NCBI RefSeq assembly: GCF_934277605.1
Contig: NZ_CAKQVD010000078.1
Location: 1 to 7,319 of the forward strand
Direction: 5' to 3'
DNA from: an uncultured Anaerotignum sp.
GTDB lineage: Bacteria; Bacillota; Clostridia; Lachnospirales; Anaerotignaceae
DNA length: 7,319 nt
How positions within the stretch are numbered: the stretch's first letter is position 1; each line of letters opens with the position of its first letter. The translations under genes were made by a program, and so were the position numbers. The notes beneath the pieces were generated by a model. It was not told the origin of the DNA and searched no databases. It was given only the letters and a program-made list of their open reading frames with translations. Shown in pieces: positions 1 through 5,790 of the stretch.

Positions 1-1
1 T

Positions 2-75
2 CGAGGCGTGGCTCAGCTTGGTAGAGCGCTACATTAGGGATGTAGAGGTCGCAGGTTCAAATCCTGTCGCCTCGA
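2..75 (+). tRNA. tRNA-Pro (anticodon AGG), copy 1
   Basis: This folds as a full cloverleaf. The acceptor stem is CGAGGCG (2-8) with CGCCTCG (68-74), the D stem is GCTC/GAGC, the anticodon stem is CTACA (29-33) with TGTAG (41-45), and the T stem is GCAGG (51-55) with CCTGT (63-67) including one G-U pair. The seven-base anticodon loop TTAGGGA (34-40) puts AGG at 36-38, which reads CCU. C1-G72, discriminator A73 and G35-G36 are the usual bacterial proline identity elements, and G37 is also typical. CCA is not encoded. Its promoter lies outside the window. A T run (76-81) follows directly, without a dedicated hairpin before it. A34 in a bacterial proline tRNA is unusual. Confidence 0.95.
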
Positions 76-87
76 TTTTTTAAAAAA

Positions 88-119
88 TTTCTCCTTCGGA
101 GCTTTCCGAAAAGGAGAAA
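88..119. other. Stem-loop between the two tRNA genes
   Basis: An imperfect hairpin: TTTCTCCTT (88-96) pairs with AAGGAGAAA (111-119) around an inner CGGA (97-100)/TCCG (105-108) stem with loop GCTT, leaving A109-A110 bulged. It is preceded by T6A6 (76-87) and followed by an A run. The T run therefore lies 3' of the hairpin only when read on the minus strand, where it would resemble an intrinsic terminator. On the plus strand it has no U tail and may serve as a processing or stability element for the first tRNA transcript. Function is not determined. Confidence 0.5.
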
Positions 120-125
120 AAAGAA

Positions 126-154
126 TTGACAGGAAGGACTTCCTGTGGTAATAT
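126..154 (+). promoter_or_regulatory. Sigma-A type promoter of the second tRNA-Pro
   Basis: TTGACA (126-131) and TAATAT (149-154) are separated by exactly 17 bp, a near-perfect housekeeping promoter, predicting a start near 161 and a leader of about 26 nt before the tRNA. A palindrome CAGGAAG-GA-CTTCCTG (130-145) fills most of the spacer. A small hairpin CTGCT-GAATG-AGCAG (162-176) lies in the leader. Confidence 0.85.
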
Positions 155-186
155 ATAAAAGCTGCTGAATGAGCAGTAAAGAATAT

Positions 187-260
187 CGAGGCGTGGCTCA
201 GCTTGGTAGAGCGCTACATTAGGGATGTAGAGGTCGCAGGTTCAAATCCTGTCGCCTCGA
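187..260 (+). tRNA. tRNA-Pro (anticodon AGG), copy 2
   Basis: Identical base for base to the first copy; the identity covers 77 bp (1-77 and 186-262), slightly beyond the gene on both sides. The anticodon AGG is at 221-223. Unlike copy 1, this gene has a visible promoter and terminator of its own, so the two can be expressed independently. CCA is not encoded and must be added after transcription. Confidence 0.95.
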
Positions 261-270
261 TTGCAGTTTC

Positions 271-300
271 AGAGACGAATTTTGGTTCGTCTCTTTTTTT
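271..300 (+). terminator. Intrinsic terminator after the second tRNA-Pro
   Basis: AGAGACGAA (271-279) pairs perfectly with TTCGTCTCT (286-294) around a six-base loop and runs into an uninterrupted T tract (294-300). It lies about 50 bp before the sigma factor start, so the sigma gene needs read-through or a promoter that I cannot recognise. Confidence 0.88.
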
Positions 301-351
301 CATATATTGCGAATCGAAAGAGTGAATACGGCTTGCGGAGGTGAACCGTTT

Positions 352-975
352 ATGACCGACCAAAAGGAAATGCGATTGGTAAAGAAGGCGAAGCAGGGAG
401 ATTTGCACGCCTTTGAGGAGCTTATTTTGCAGCATGAGAAAATTGTTTATAACGTGGCTCTGCGCATGATGAACCACAGCGAGGATGCAAAGGATATCTC
501 ACAGGAGGTTTTCCTTAAGGCGTATCGAAATATCAAAAATTTTGATGAACGCTCACAATTTTCCACTTGGCTCTATCGCATTACGGCAAACACTTGCATT
601 GATGAAATGCGGAAGCGAAAGGGAAAGCAAAGCTTTTCCTTGGAGGAAGAATTGGAAAATGAGGAAGGCAGTATGCGGCGGCAGATTGCCGATGAGGGCG
701 AAACGCCGGAGGAAAGCCTGTTGCGGCAGGAGCAGAAAAGCGAAATTCTGCAAGCGTTGGACAGTCTTTCTCCGGAGCATAAAACGGCAGTGATTTTAAG
801 AGACATCAAAGGGCTTTCCTATGAGGAGATTGCGGAGCTATTAGAGCTTTCGCTCGGGACGGTCAAAAGCCGCATTTCCCGTGGGCGAAGTCAATTAAAA
901 CAGGAATTTATAAAATTACGGGAACAAAAGGACGGCTTTGCTCGTCATAAGGAAGGAAAGGAGGGAAGGCAATGA
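352..975 (+). CDS. ECF-type RNA polymerase sigma factor (sigma-70 family, SigW/RpoE-like)
   Basis: A 207-residue alternative sigma factor that would direct RNA polymerase to stress or envelope-response promoters. Region 2 spans about residues 10-92, with the core-binding and -10 recognition segments around DISQEVFLKAYRNI (48-61) and FSTWLYRITAN (70-80). An acidic linker (about 97-128) follows. Region 4 (about 130-185) carries the -35 recognition helix-turn-helix at about 157-179 (YEEIAELL...GTVKSRISRGR). Regions 1 and 3 are missing, as expected for the ECF class, and the length is typical. The start at 352 is preferred over an in-frame ATG at 307 because GGAGGTG (337-343) sits 8 nt upstream and the family begins near this point. 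The stop overlaps the anti-sigma start as ATGA, indicating translational coupling. The exact ECF subgroup and regulon cannot be told from sequence alone. Confidence 0.95.
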   Translation: MTDQKEMRLVKKAKQGDLHAFEELILQHEKIVYNVALRMMNHSEDAKDISQEVFLKAYRNIKNFDERSQFSTWLYRITANTCIDEMRKRKGKQSFSLEEELENEEGSMRRQIADEGETPEESLLRQEQKSEILQALDSLSPEHKTAVILRDIKGLSYEEIAELLELSLGTVKSRISRGRSQLKQEFIKLREQKDGFARHKEGKEGRQ

Positions 976-1922
976 AATGCGATGCGGTAAAGGAAATGCT
1001 TTGGGCATATCTGGAAAACGAAACGACGGAAACGGCAGAAATCGAAAGCCATTTGGCAGTCTGTGCGGCTTGCAGGGAAGAATTGGAGCTGCAAAGGGAA
1101 TTGAAAAATGCCTTGGAAGGCCTTCCTGACGAGGAGCTTCCGGAAGGATATCATGCGGAGCTGATGCAGAAGCTGCAGACAGAGAAAAAGGTTGTGCCTT
1201 TTCCTGCAAAGAAGCACTATGGCTGGAAGCAGCTTGGAACGATTGCGGCGGCGGTCTTGGTGGTTGTGGCGGCAGGCGGCGTGAAGGGTATGCTGGAAAT
1301 GCGCCAAAACCAAAACGAAGCCATGCAGCAGATTATGCTGGATACAACAAGCATGGCAGATACAACAGATACGGCGGATACAACAAACACGGCGGATACA
1401 ACAGATACAGCGGATGCAGGAGATGGAGCCACGTTGTATAGCATAGAGGGGACACCCAAAACGGAAAGCGTGGAGGATAAGGCGCAGACAGCACCTCCAA
1501 AGCAGGCGGCTCCCAAAACAAATTCCGAGGAGAAGAAGATGTCCCGCAGTGCAGGCGGAAAGGCACCCGCAGTGCAGGAATCGCCAAAAGCGGCAGCACA
1601 AGCAGACCAAGCGGAAAACGCAGCGGGAGACAGAGCGTTGCTCTATGGCGGGCTTCGCTTGGCAAATGTGGAGACTGCGGACAGCCTGACATTGTTGGCA
1701 GAGGATGCGGCGGCGGCTTTGCGGGCAATTCGGGAGAGCATAGCGGATTGCGGCGGCTATGAGGAAAGCACCGATGATGGCGCTGTGCAGGCAGTCATTC
1801 CGGCGATAAACTATCAGGCCTTTCTGGAGCAAATCGGAAAGCTGGGAGAGGTGCAGGCACTTTGCCAATCGGCAGAGGATGACGCACCCCGCATCATTCG
1901 GATTTCTGTGGCAGAAAAATGA
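972..1922 (+). CDS. Membrane-anchored zinc-finger anti-sigma factor with extracytoplasmic C-terminal domain
   Basis: A 316-residue protein expected to hold the upstream sigma factor inactive at the membrane. The N-terminal cytoplasmic part has the zinc anti-sigma (ZAS, zf-HC2) signature: C3, then H27-x3-C31-x2-C34. One transmembrane helix follows at about 88-104 (LGTIAAAVLVVVAAGGV), preceded by basic residues, so the N terminus should be inside. Outside the membrane comes a Thr/Asp/Ala-rich low-complexity linker with hexapeptide repeats (124-147), then an Ala/Lys/Glu-rich stretch to about 215. A folded C-terminal region (about 222-316) loosely resembles the DUF4349-type domain found in some Firmicute anti-sigma proteins; this assignment is by eye and tentative. 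The gene overlaps the sigma gene by 4 nt and is followed by a strong terminator, so the pair forms a two-gene unit. Release might involve proteolysis or binding through the outer domain; the ligand is unknown. Confidence 0.88.
   Translation: MKCDAVKEMLWAYLENETTETAEIESHLAVCAACREELELQRELKNALEGLPDEELPEGYHAELMQKLQTEKKVVPFPAKKHYGWKQLGTIAAAVLVVVAAGGVKGMLEMRQNQNEAMQQIMLDTTSMADTTDTADTTNTADTTDTADAGDGATLYSIEGTPKTESVEDKAQTAPPKQAAPKTNSEEKKMSRSAGGKAPAVQESPKAAAQADQAENAAGDRALLYGGLRLANVETADSLTLLAEDAAAALRAIRESIADCGGYEESTDDGAVQAVIPAINYQAFLEQIGKLGEVQALCQSAEDDAPRIIRISVAEK
1341..1412 (+). repeat. 18-bp tandem repeat, 4 copies, in frame inside the anti-sigma gene
   Basis: Four 18-bp units begin at 1341, 1359, 1377 and 1395, each starting GATACAACA. 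They encode DTTSMA, DTTDTA, DTTNTA and DTTDTA. The first unit is diverged and the last three differ at only a few bases. Because the unit is a multiple of three, copy-number change would lengthen or shorten the extracytoplasmic linker just after the membrane helix without breaking the frame. Confidence 0.9.
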
Positions 1923-1924
1923 AG

Positions 1925-1966
1925 AAGGACACGGCAATGTTCATGCAAAGAGCCGTGTCCTTTTTT
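1925..1966 (+). terminator. Intrinsic terminator of the sigma/anti-sigma operon
   Basis: AAGGACACGGC (1925-1935) pairs with GCCGTGTCCTT (1952-1962), an 11-bp perfect stem closing a 16-nt loop and running into T6 (1961-1966). It begins 3 nt after the anti-sigma stop and separates this unit from the riboflavin operon. Confidence 0.92.
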
Positions 1967-2004
1967 ATAAAACAGAGAAATTTTCTTGGATTTGAAAAAA
2001 TAGC

Positions 2005-2033
2005 TTGACAAGTATATAACAAACGCATATACT
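2005..2033 (+). promoter_or_regulatory. Sigma-A type promoter of the riboflavin operon
   Basis: TTGACA (2005-2010) and TATACT (2028-2033) with a 17-bp spacer, placing the start near 2040, about 13 nt before the FMN aptamer. An 8-bp inverted repeat, AAGTATAT (2010-2017) and ATATACTT (2027-2034), spans the spacer and the -10 box. Confidence 0.88.
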
Positions 2034-2052
2034 TAACTCGTAAATTAAATAA

Positions 2053-2161
2053 AATCTTCAGGGCAGGGTGAAAGTCCCTACCGGTGGTATAGCCCACGAG
2101 CCGCAAGGCAGGATTCGGTGAAATTCCGAGGCCGACAGTATAGTCTGGATGAAAGAAGATT
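2053..2161 (+). promoter_or_regulatory. FMN riboswitch (RFN element)
   Basis: The sequence matches the RFN consensus along its length: the P1 strands AATCTTC (2053-2059) and GAAGATT (2155-2161), the conserved AGGGCAGGGTGAAAGTCCC block, ACCGGTGGTATAGCCCACGAGCCGCAAGGCA, and GGATTCGGTGAAATTCCGAGGCCGACAGT, ending with the AGTCTGGATG segment. It binds flavin mononucleotide, the product of riboflavin kinase, and turns off downstream genes when FMN is plentiful. Its location between a consensus promoter and ribD is standard. T-tailed hairpins downstream indicate control by premature termination rather than by hiding the start site. Confidence 0.97.
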
Positions 2162-2167
2162 GTGAAC

Positions 2168-2198
2168 GCAGATGATTCGTGTCATTCTGTGCTTTTTT
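2168..2198 (+). other. Weak hairpin with T run directly after the FMN aptamer
   Basis: GCA-GA-TGA (2168-2175) can pair with TCA-TC-TGC segments of 2182-2192 only with bulges, followed by T6 (2193-2198). GCAGAT (2168-2173) can instead pair perfectly with ATCTGC (2204-2209), bridging the T run. This may be a minor terminator or part of an alternative fold. Low confidence. Confidence 0.3.
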
Positions 2199-2207
2199 GA
2201 GATATCT

Positions 2208-2247
2208 GCTCTGGATTGTTTTTTACATTCCGGAGCTTTCTTTTTTT
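2208..2247 (+). terminator. Candidate terminator 1 in the ribD leader
   Basis: GCTCTGGA (2208-2215) pairs with TCCGGAGC (2229-2236), 8 bp with one G-U pair and a 13-nt loop, followed by TTTCTTTTTTT (2237-2247). It lies about 50 nt after the FMN aptamer. It is weaker than the next hairpin because of its large U-rich loop, but has a good tail. Confidence 0.55.
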
Positions 2248-2280
2248 GGCGCAGAGTCTATTTCTGTGTGTGTTTTTGTT

Positions 2281-2313
2281 ATGCTCTGAACGATTTTGTT
2301 CGGAGCATTTTTT
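2281..2313 (+). terminator. Riboswitch-linked terminator just before ribD
   Basis: ATGCTCTGAAC (2281-2291) pairs with GTTCGGAGCAT (2298-2308), 11 bp with one G-U pair and a six-base loop, ending in T6 (2308-2313). It lies only 5 nt before the ribD ribosome binding site, so it is the best candidate for the OFF state of the FMN switch. Its GCTCTG/CGGAGC core is the same as in the hairpin at 2208-2236. Confidence 0.85.
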
Positions 2314-2330
2314 GTTTTGGAGGGTGCCGT

Positions 2331-3437
2331 ATGAACGATTTAGACTATATGCAGTTGGCATTGGAGCTTGCCGAGAGGGGCTGTGGCTGGGCTGCACCAA
2401 ACCCGATGGTTGGGGCTGTGCTTGTGAAGGATGGCGAAATCATCGGGCAGGGCTGGCATGAAAAATGCGGACAGCCGCACGCAGAGCGAAACGCATTGGC
2501 AAATTGCAAAAAATCGCCGAAGGGTGCAACGCTTTATGTCACATTGGAGCCTTGCTGCCATCAGGGCAGACAGCCACCCTGCGTGGAGGCCGTTCTGGAG
2601 GCAGGCATTGCACGAGTGGTTGTCGGCTCCGGCGATCCCAATCCGCTTGTTGCGGGGAAGGGAATTCGGATTTTGCGGGAGCATGGCATAGAGGTGACGG
2701 AGCATGTTCTGGAGGAGGAATGTGACCGCTTGAATGAGGTGTTTTTCCACTATATTCAGACAAAGCGTCCCTTTGTGGTAATGAAATATGCGATGACGAT
2801 GGATGGAAAAATCGCAACCTACACAGGTGCATCCAAATGGATTACATCGGAAACGGCAAGAGCCCATGTGCAAGAGCAAAGGCATAAATATACTGCAATC
2901 ATGGTGGGGGTTGGAACGGTTTTGGCAGATAACCCCATGCTGAATTGCAGAAAAGAGGGTGGAAAAAACCCGATTCGCATTATTTGCGATACACACCTTC
3001 GCACACCGTTGGATACGCAAATTGTTGCAACGGCGAAGGAAATACCGACCATCCTTGCGACCTGCTGTGCGGATAGGGAAAAACAGGAGGCATATCTGGC
3101 GGCAGGCTGTCAAATCCTACAGGTGAACGAAAAAAACGGGCATGTTGATTTACGGGAACTGATGCAAAAATTAGGGGAGAGGGAAATTGACAGCATTCTG
3201 ATAGAGGGTGGCGGCACACTCCATTGGACAGCACTGGAGGAAGGCATTGTGCAAAAGGTGCAGGCATATATCGCACCGAAATTATTTGGCGGACGGACGG
3301 CAAAAACCCCCATCGAGGGACAGGGCGTTGCAACGCCGGCGGAGGCATTTTATTTAAAGAACAGCAAAATCATACCTCTGGGAGAGGATTTTCTGATAGA
3401 GAGTGAGGTGAGCGGAGATGTTCACGGGAATTGTTGA
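2331..3437 (+). CDS. ribD: Bifunctional riboflavin deaminase/reductase RibD
   Basis: A 368-residue enzyme catalysing two steps: deamination of 2,5-diamino-6-ribosylamino-pyrimidinone phosphate and NADPH-dependent reduction of its ribosyl side chain. The N-terminal deaminase domain (about 1-145) shows the zinc site H50-A-E52 with catalytic E52, and P74-C75-C76...C84 supplying the cysteine ligands; APNPMVGAV (22-30) is also typical. The reductase domain (about 147-365) has MKYAMTMDGKIA (151-162), a TGASKWITSE segment (165-174), GVGTVLADNP (193-202) and IEGGGTL (291-297). Length is normal. The start at 2331 is chosen because GGAGGG (2319-2324) lies 6 nt upstream; a longer in-frame reading from 2172 would be translated through the riboswitch leader and adds a Cys/Phe-rich stretch foreign to the family. 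First gene of the operon; its end overlaps ribE by 20 nt. Confidence 0.97.
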   Translation: MNDLDYMQLALELAERGCGWAAPNPMVGAVLVKDGEIIGQGWHEKCGQPHAERNALANCKKSPKGATLYVTLEPCCHQGRQPPCVEAVLEAGIARVVVGSGDPNPLVAGKGIRILREHGIEVTEHVLEEECDRLNEVFFHYIQTKRPFVVMKYAMTMDGKIATYTGASKWITSETARAHVQEQRHKYTAIMVGVGTVLADNPMLNCRKEGGKNPIRIICDTHLRTPLDTQIVATAKEIPTILATCCADREKQEAYLAAGCQILQVNEKNGHVDLRELMQKLGEREIDSILIEGGGTLHWTALEEGIVQKVQAYIAPKLFGGRTAKTPIEGQGVATPAEAFYLKNSKIIPLGEDFLIESEVSGDVHGNC

Positions 3438-4065
3438 GGAAATCGGAAGGGTTGAGAGAATCAAGCACGGACAGCATTCTGCGGTTTTGACCATTCATGC
3501 GGATACGGTTTTGGAGGGAACCAAAATCGGCGACAGCATTGCGGTCAACGGCATTTGCTTGACAGTAACGGAGCTGTTTTCGCATGGCTTTTCGGCAGAT
3601 GTGATGCACGAAACGCTGAACCGCTCCTCTCTGGCAGGGCTGACAATGGGAACGCCTGTGAATCTGGAAAGAGCTATGGCGGCAGACGGACGCTTTGGCG
3701 GGCATATCGTTGCAGGTCATGTAGACGGTGTGGGAAGGGTTATCCGTGTGCGGCGGGATGATACAGCCATTTGGTATACCATACAGGCGAAGGCGGAGCT
3801 GATGCGATATATCGTTGAAAAGGGCTCCATAACCATTGACGGCATTAGCCTAACAGTGGCAGAGGTCGGAGAAAGCGAGTTTTCCATTTCAGCCATTCCG
3901 CATACGGTCAGCCAAACTATTTTGAAGGACCGCAGAGAAGGCGATTTGGTAAATCTGGAAACCGATATCATCGGAAAATATGTAGAAAAGCTGGTTTGCC
4001 CGAAAACAGAGCAGCAGCCGAAAAATACAATTACAATGGAATTTTTATCGAAATACGGATTTTAA
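3418..4065 (+). CDS. ribE: Riboflavin synthase, alpha subunit
   Basis: A 215-residue enzyme that dismutates two 6,7-dimethyl-8-ribityllumazine molecules to riboflavin and a pyrimidinedione that is recycled by RibH. It begins with the hallmark MFTGIVEE and is built of two related lumazine-binding barrels: NGICLTV (44-50) in the first corresponds to DGISLTV (141-147) in the second, with GHIVAGHVDG (95-104) at the junction. The C-terminal tail should include the trimerisation helix. A GAGGTGAG stretch (3405-3412) inside ribD provides the ribosome binding site, and the 20-nt overlap with ribD suggests translational coupling. Called ribE in Gram-positive nomenclature and ribC in E. coli. Confidence 0.97.
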   Translation: MFTGIVEEIGRVERIKHGQHSAVLTIHADTVLEGTKIGDSIAVNGICLTVTELFSHGFSADVMHETLNRSSLAGLTMGTPVNLERAMAADGRFGGHIVAGHVDGVGRVIRVRRDDTAIWYTIQAKAELMRYIVEKGSITIDGISLTVAEVGESEFSISAIPHTVSQTILKDRREGDLVNLETDIIGKYVEKLVCPKTEQQPKNTITMEFLSKYGF

Positions 4066-4080
4066 GGAGGAGAATACATC

Positions 4081-5277
4081 ATGCAGTTTAATACAGTAGA
4101 GGAAGCGTTGGAGGAATTGCGCAACGGCAAAATCATTTTGGTAACAGATGATCCCGATAGGGAAAACGAAGGCGATTTTATCTGTGCGGCAGAATTTGCA
4201 ACCACAGAAAACATCAACTTCATGGCATGCTATGGCAAGGGCTTGATTTGTATGCCCATGTCTGCGGAATATGTGCGGAAATTGCGGATTCCGCAGATGG
4301 TACAGCAGAATACGGATAACCACGAAACCGCATTTACCGTTTCCATCGACCATGTTTCCACCACAACAGGCATTTCTGCGGCAGAACGCTCCGTCACAGC
4401 GATTGCCTGCGTTTCGGATGATGCGAAGCCGGAGGATTTTCGCAGACCGGGACACATGTTCCCGCTTTTGTCCAAGCCAAACGGTGTACTGGAAAGAGAA
4501 GGCCACACAGAAGCAACCGTTGATTTATGCAGATTGGCAGGCTTGAAGGAATGTGGTCTGTGCTGTGAAATCATGCGTGAGGATGGTACCATGATGCGTA
4601 CCCCCGAGCTGATGAAGCTGGCAAAGCAATGGGATATCAAATTCATTACCATTCGGGATTTGCAGAACTACCGCAAGTGCCACGAAAAGCTGGTGGATCA
4701 GAAGGCAGTTGTAAAAATGCCCACAAAATACGGCGATTTCATGGCGTATGGCTTTATCAACCGTTTGAACGGAGAGCATCATGTTGCCTTGGTAAAGGGC
4801 GACATCGGCGACGGCAAGGATGTGCTGTGCAGAGTTCATTCCGAATGCTTGACAGGGGATACCTTCGGTTCTCTGCGCTGTGACTGCGGACAGCAGTTGG
4901 CGGCTGCCATGACACAGATTGAGCGAGAGGGCCGTGGCATTTTGCTTTATATGCGTCAGGAGGGCCGTGGGATTGGCTTAATCAACAAGCTGCGTGCGTA
5001 TGAGCTGCAGGAGCAGGGCATGGATACGCTTGAGGCAAACCTTTCCCTTGGCTTTGCGGGCGACCAGAGAGAATACTATATCGGCGCACAGATTTTGCGT
5101 GAGCTGGGTGTGAAGAGTATGCGTCTTTTGACCAACAATCCCGATAAGGTATATCAGCTTGAGGAATTTGGGATTGAAATTACAGAGCGTGTGCCAATCC
5201 AGATGGACGCAACAGCACATGACCTGTTCTATTTGAAAACAAAACAGGAACGCATGGGACATTATCTGCATTATTAA
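4081..5277 (+). CDS. ribBA: Bifunctional DHBP synthase / GTP cyclohydrolase II RibBA
   Basis: A 398-residue fusion that starts both branches of riboflavin synthesis. The N-terminal part (about 1-200) is 3,4-dihydroxy-2-butanone 4-phosphate synthase, turning ribulose 5-phosphate into the four-carbon unit; DDPDRENEGDF (23-33), RPGHMFPLL (122-130) and GHTEATVDLCRLAG (141-154) carry its metal and substrate residues. The C-terminal part (about 205-398) is GTP cyclohydrolase II; HSECLTGDTFGSLRCDCG (253-270) includes zinc ligands C256, C267 and C269, followed by MRQEGRGIGL (291-300) and the GAQIL segment (335-339). Both active sites look intact. AAGGAGG (4064-4070) overlaps the ribE stop and sits 10 nt before the ATG, so the gene closely follows ribE in the same transcript. 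Confidence 0.97.
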   Translation: MQFNTVEEALEELRNGKIILVTDDPDRENEGDFICAAEFATTENINFMACYGKGLICMPMSAEYVRKLRIPQMVQQNTDNHETAFTVSIDHVSTTTGISAAERSVTAIACVSDDAKPEDFRRPGHMFPLLSKPNGVLEREGHTEATVDLCRLAGLKECGLCCEIMREDGTMMRTPELMKLAKQWDIKFITIRDLQNYRKCHEKLVDQKAVVKMPTKYGDFMAYGFINRLNGEHHVALVKGDIGDGKDVLCRVHSECLTGDTFGSLRCDCGQQLAAAMTQIEREGRGILLYMRQEGRGIGLINKLRAYELQEQGMDTLEANLSLGFAGDQREYYIGAQILRELGVKSMRLLTNNPDKVYQLEEFGIEITERVPIQMDATAHDLFYLKTKQERMGHYLHY

Positions 5278-5296
5278 GAGAAAGAGGGAGAAAAAA

Positions 5297-5764
5297 ATGA
5301 AAACATTTGAAGGTAAACTGGTATCAAAGCAAATCAAAATCGGTATTGTTGCGGCAAGATTCAACGAATTTATCACAGCAAAGCTGCTGAGCGGCGCAAT
5401 GGATGGCTTGGTGCGGCATGATGTGGCAGAGGAGGATATCCATGTGGCCTGGGTGCCCGGCGCATTTGAAATTCCCCTGATTGCCTCTAAGATGGTAAAA
5501 AGCGGCAAATATGATGCTGTGATTTGCTTGGGTGCAGTGATTCGTGGCTCCACCAGCCATTATGACTTTGTCTGCAACGAGGTTTCCAAGGGGATTGCGG
5601 CAGTTTCCCTGGAAACAGGCGTACCTGTGATGTTTGGCGTGCTGACAACAGAAAACATTGAGCAGGCGATTGAACGTGCCGGCACAAAGGCAGGCAACAA
5701 GGGCTATGATTGTGCGGTGAGTGCAATTGAAATGGTAAACCTGATTCGTGAAATTGAAAAATAA
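5297..5764 (+). CDS. ribH: 6,7-dimethyl-8-ribityllumazine synthase
   Basis: A 155-residue enzyme that condenses the pyrimidine from RibD with dihydroxybutanone phosphate from RibBA. Conserved blocks in order: ARFNEFIT (20-27), VPGAFEIPL (53-61), LGAVIRGSTSHYDFV (78-92) with the active-site H88, and GVPVMFGVLT followed by ENIEQA and the AGTKAGNKG segment near the C terminus. Length matches the family, which in Bacillus forms icosahedral shells around riboflavin synthase; whether this one does is unknown. GAGGGAG (5284-5290) lies 6 nt before the start, 19 nt after ribBA. Last gene of the operon. Confidence 0.97.
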   Translation: MKTFEGKLVSKQIKIGIVAARFNEFITAKLLSGAMDGLVRHDVAEEDIHVAWVPGAFEIPLIASKMVKSGKYDAVICLGAVIRGSTSHYDFVCNEVSKGIAAVSLETGVPVMFGVLTTENIEQAIERAGTKAGNKGYDCAVSAIEMVNLIREIEK

Positions 5765-5790
5765 TCGGACGATTTTTTCATAAAATGGAG

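Larger units (their letters stand above)
1..262 (+). repeat. Direct repeat of the tRNA-Pro gene (1-77 and 186-262)
   Basis: Two 77-bp identical blocks, 185 bp apart start to start, consisting of the tRNA genes plus one base upstream and two downstream. The 108 bp between them are unrelated to the tRNA and carry a hairpin and a promoter. Complete identity indicates recent duplication or gene conversion. Confidence 0.9.

Noticed and set aside
1..300. tRNA genes as an integration (att) site of a mobile element
   Set aside because: Two full tRNA copies are present, but no integrase or phage gene lies nearby and the space between them is only about 110 bp.
307..351. N-terminal extension of the sigma factor from ATG 307
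   Set aside because: No ribosome binding site before it, while GGAGGTG is well placed for ATG 352, and the added residues are not sigma-like.
945..1937. Long open frame antisense to the anti-sigma gene
   Set aside because: Cys/His/Arg-rich translation with no family features; it mirrors the GC-rich codons of the real gene on the plus strand.
2172..2330. Extension of RibD from ATG 2172
   Set aside because: It runs through the riboswitch leader and terminator, gives a Cys/Phe-rich stretch unlike the family, and GGAGGG clearly serves ATG 2331.
5763..5780. AATCGGACGATT plus T6 just after ribH as a terminator
   Set aside because: The stem is only about 4-5 bp with a minimal loop; the larger structure at 5791-5860 is a far better candidate.
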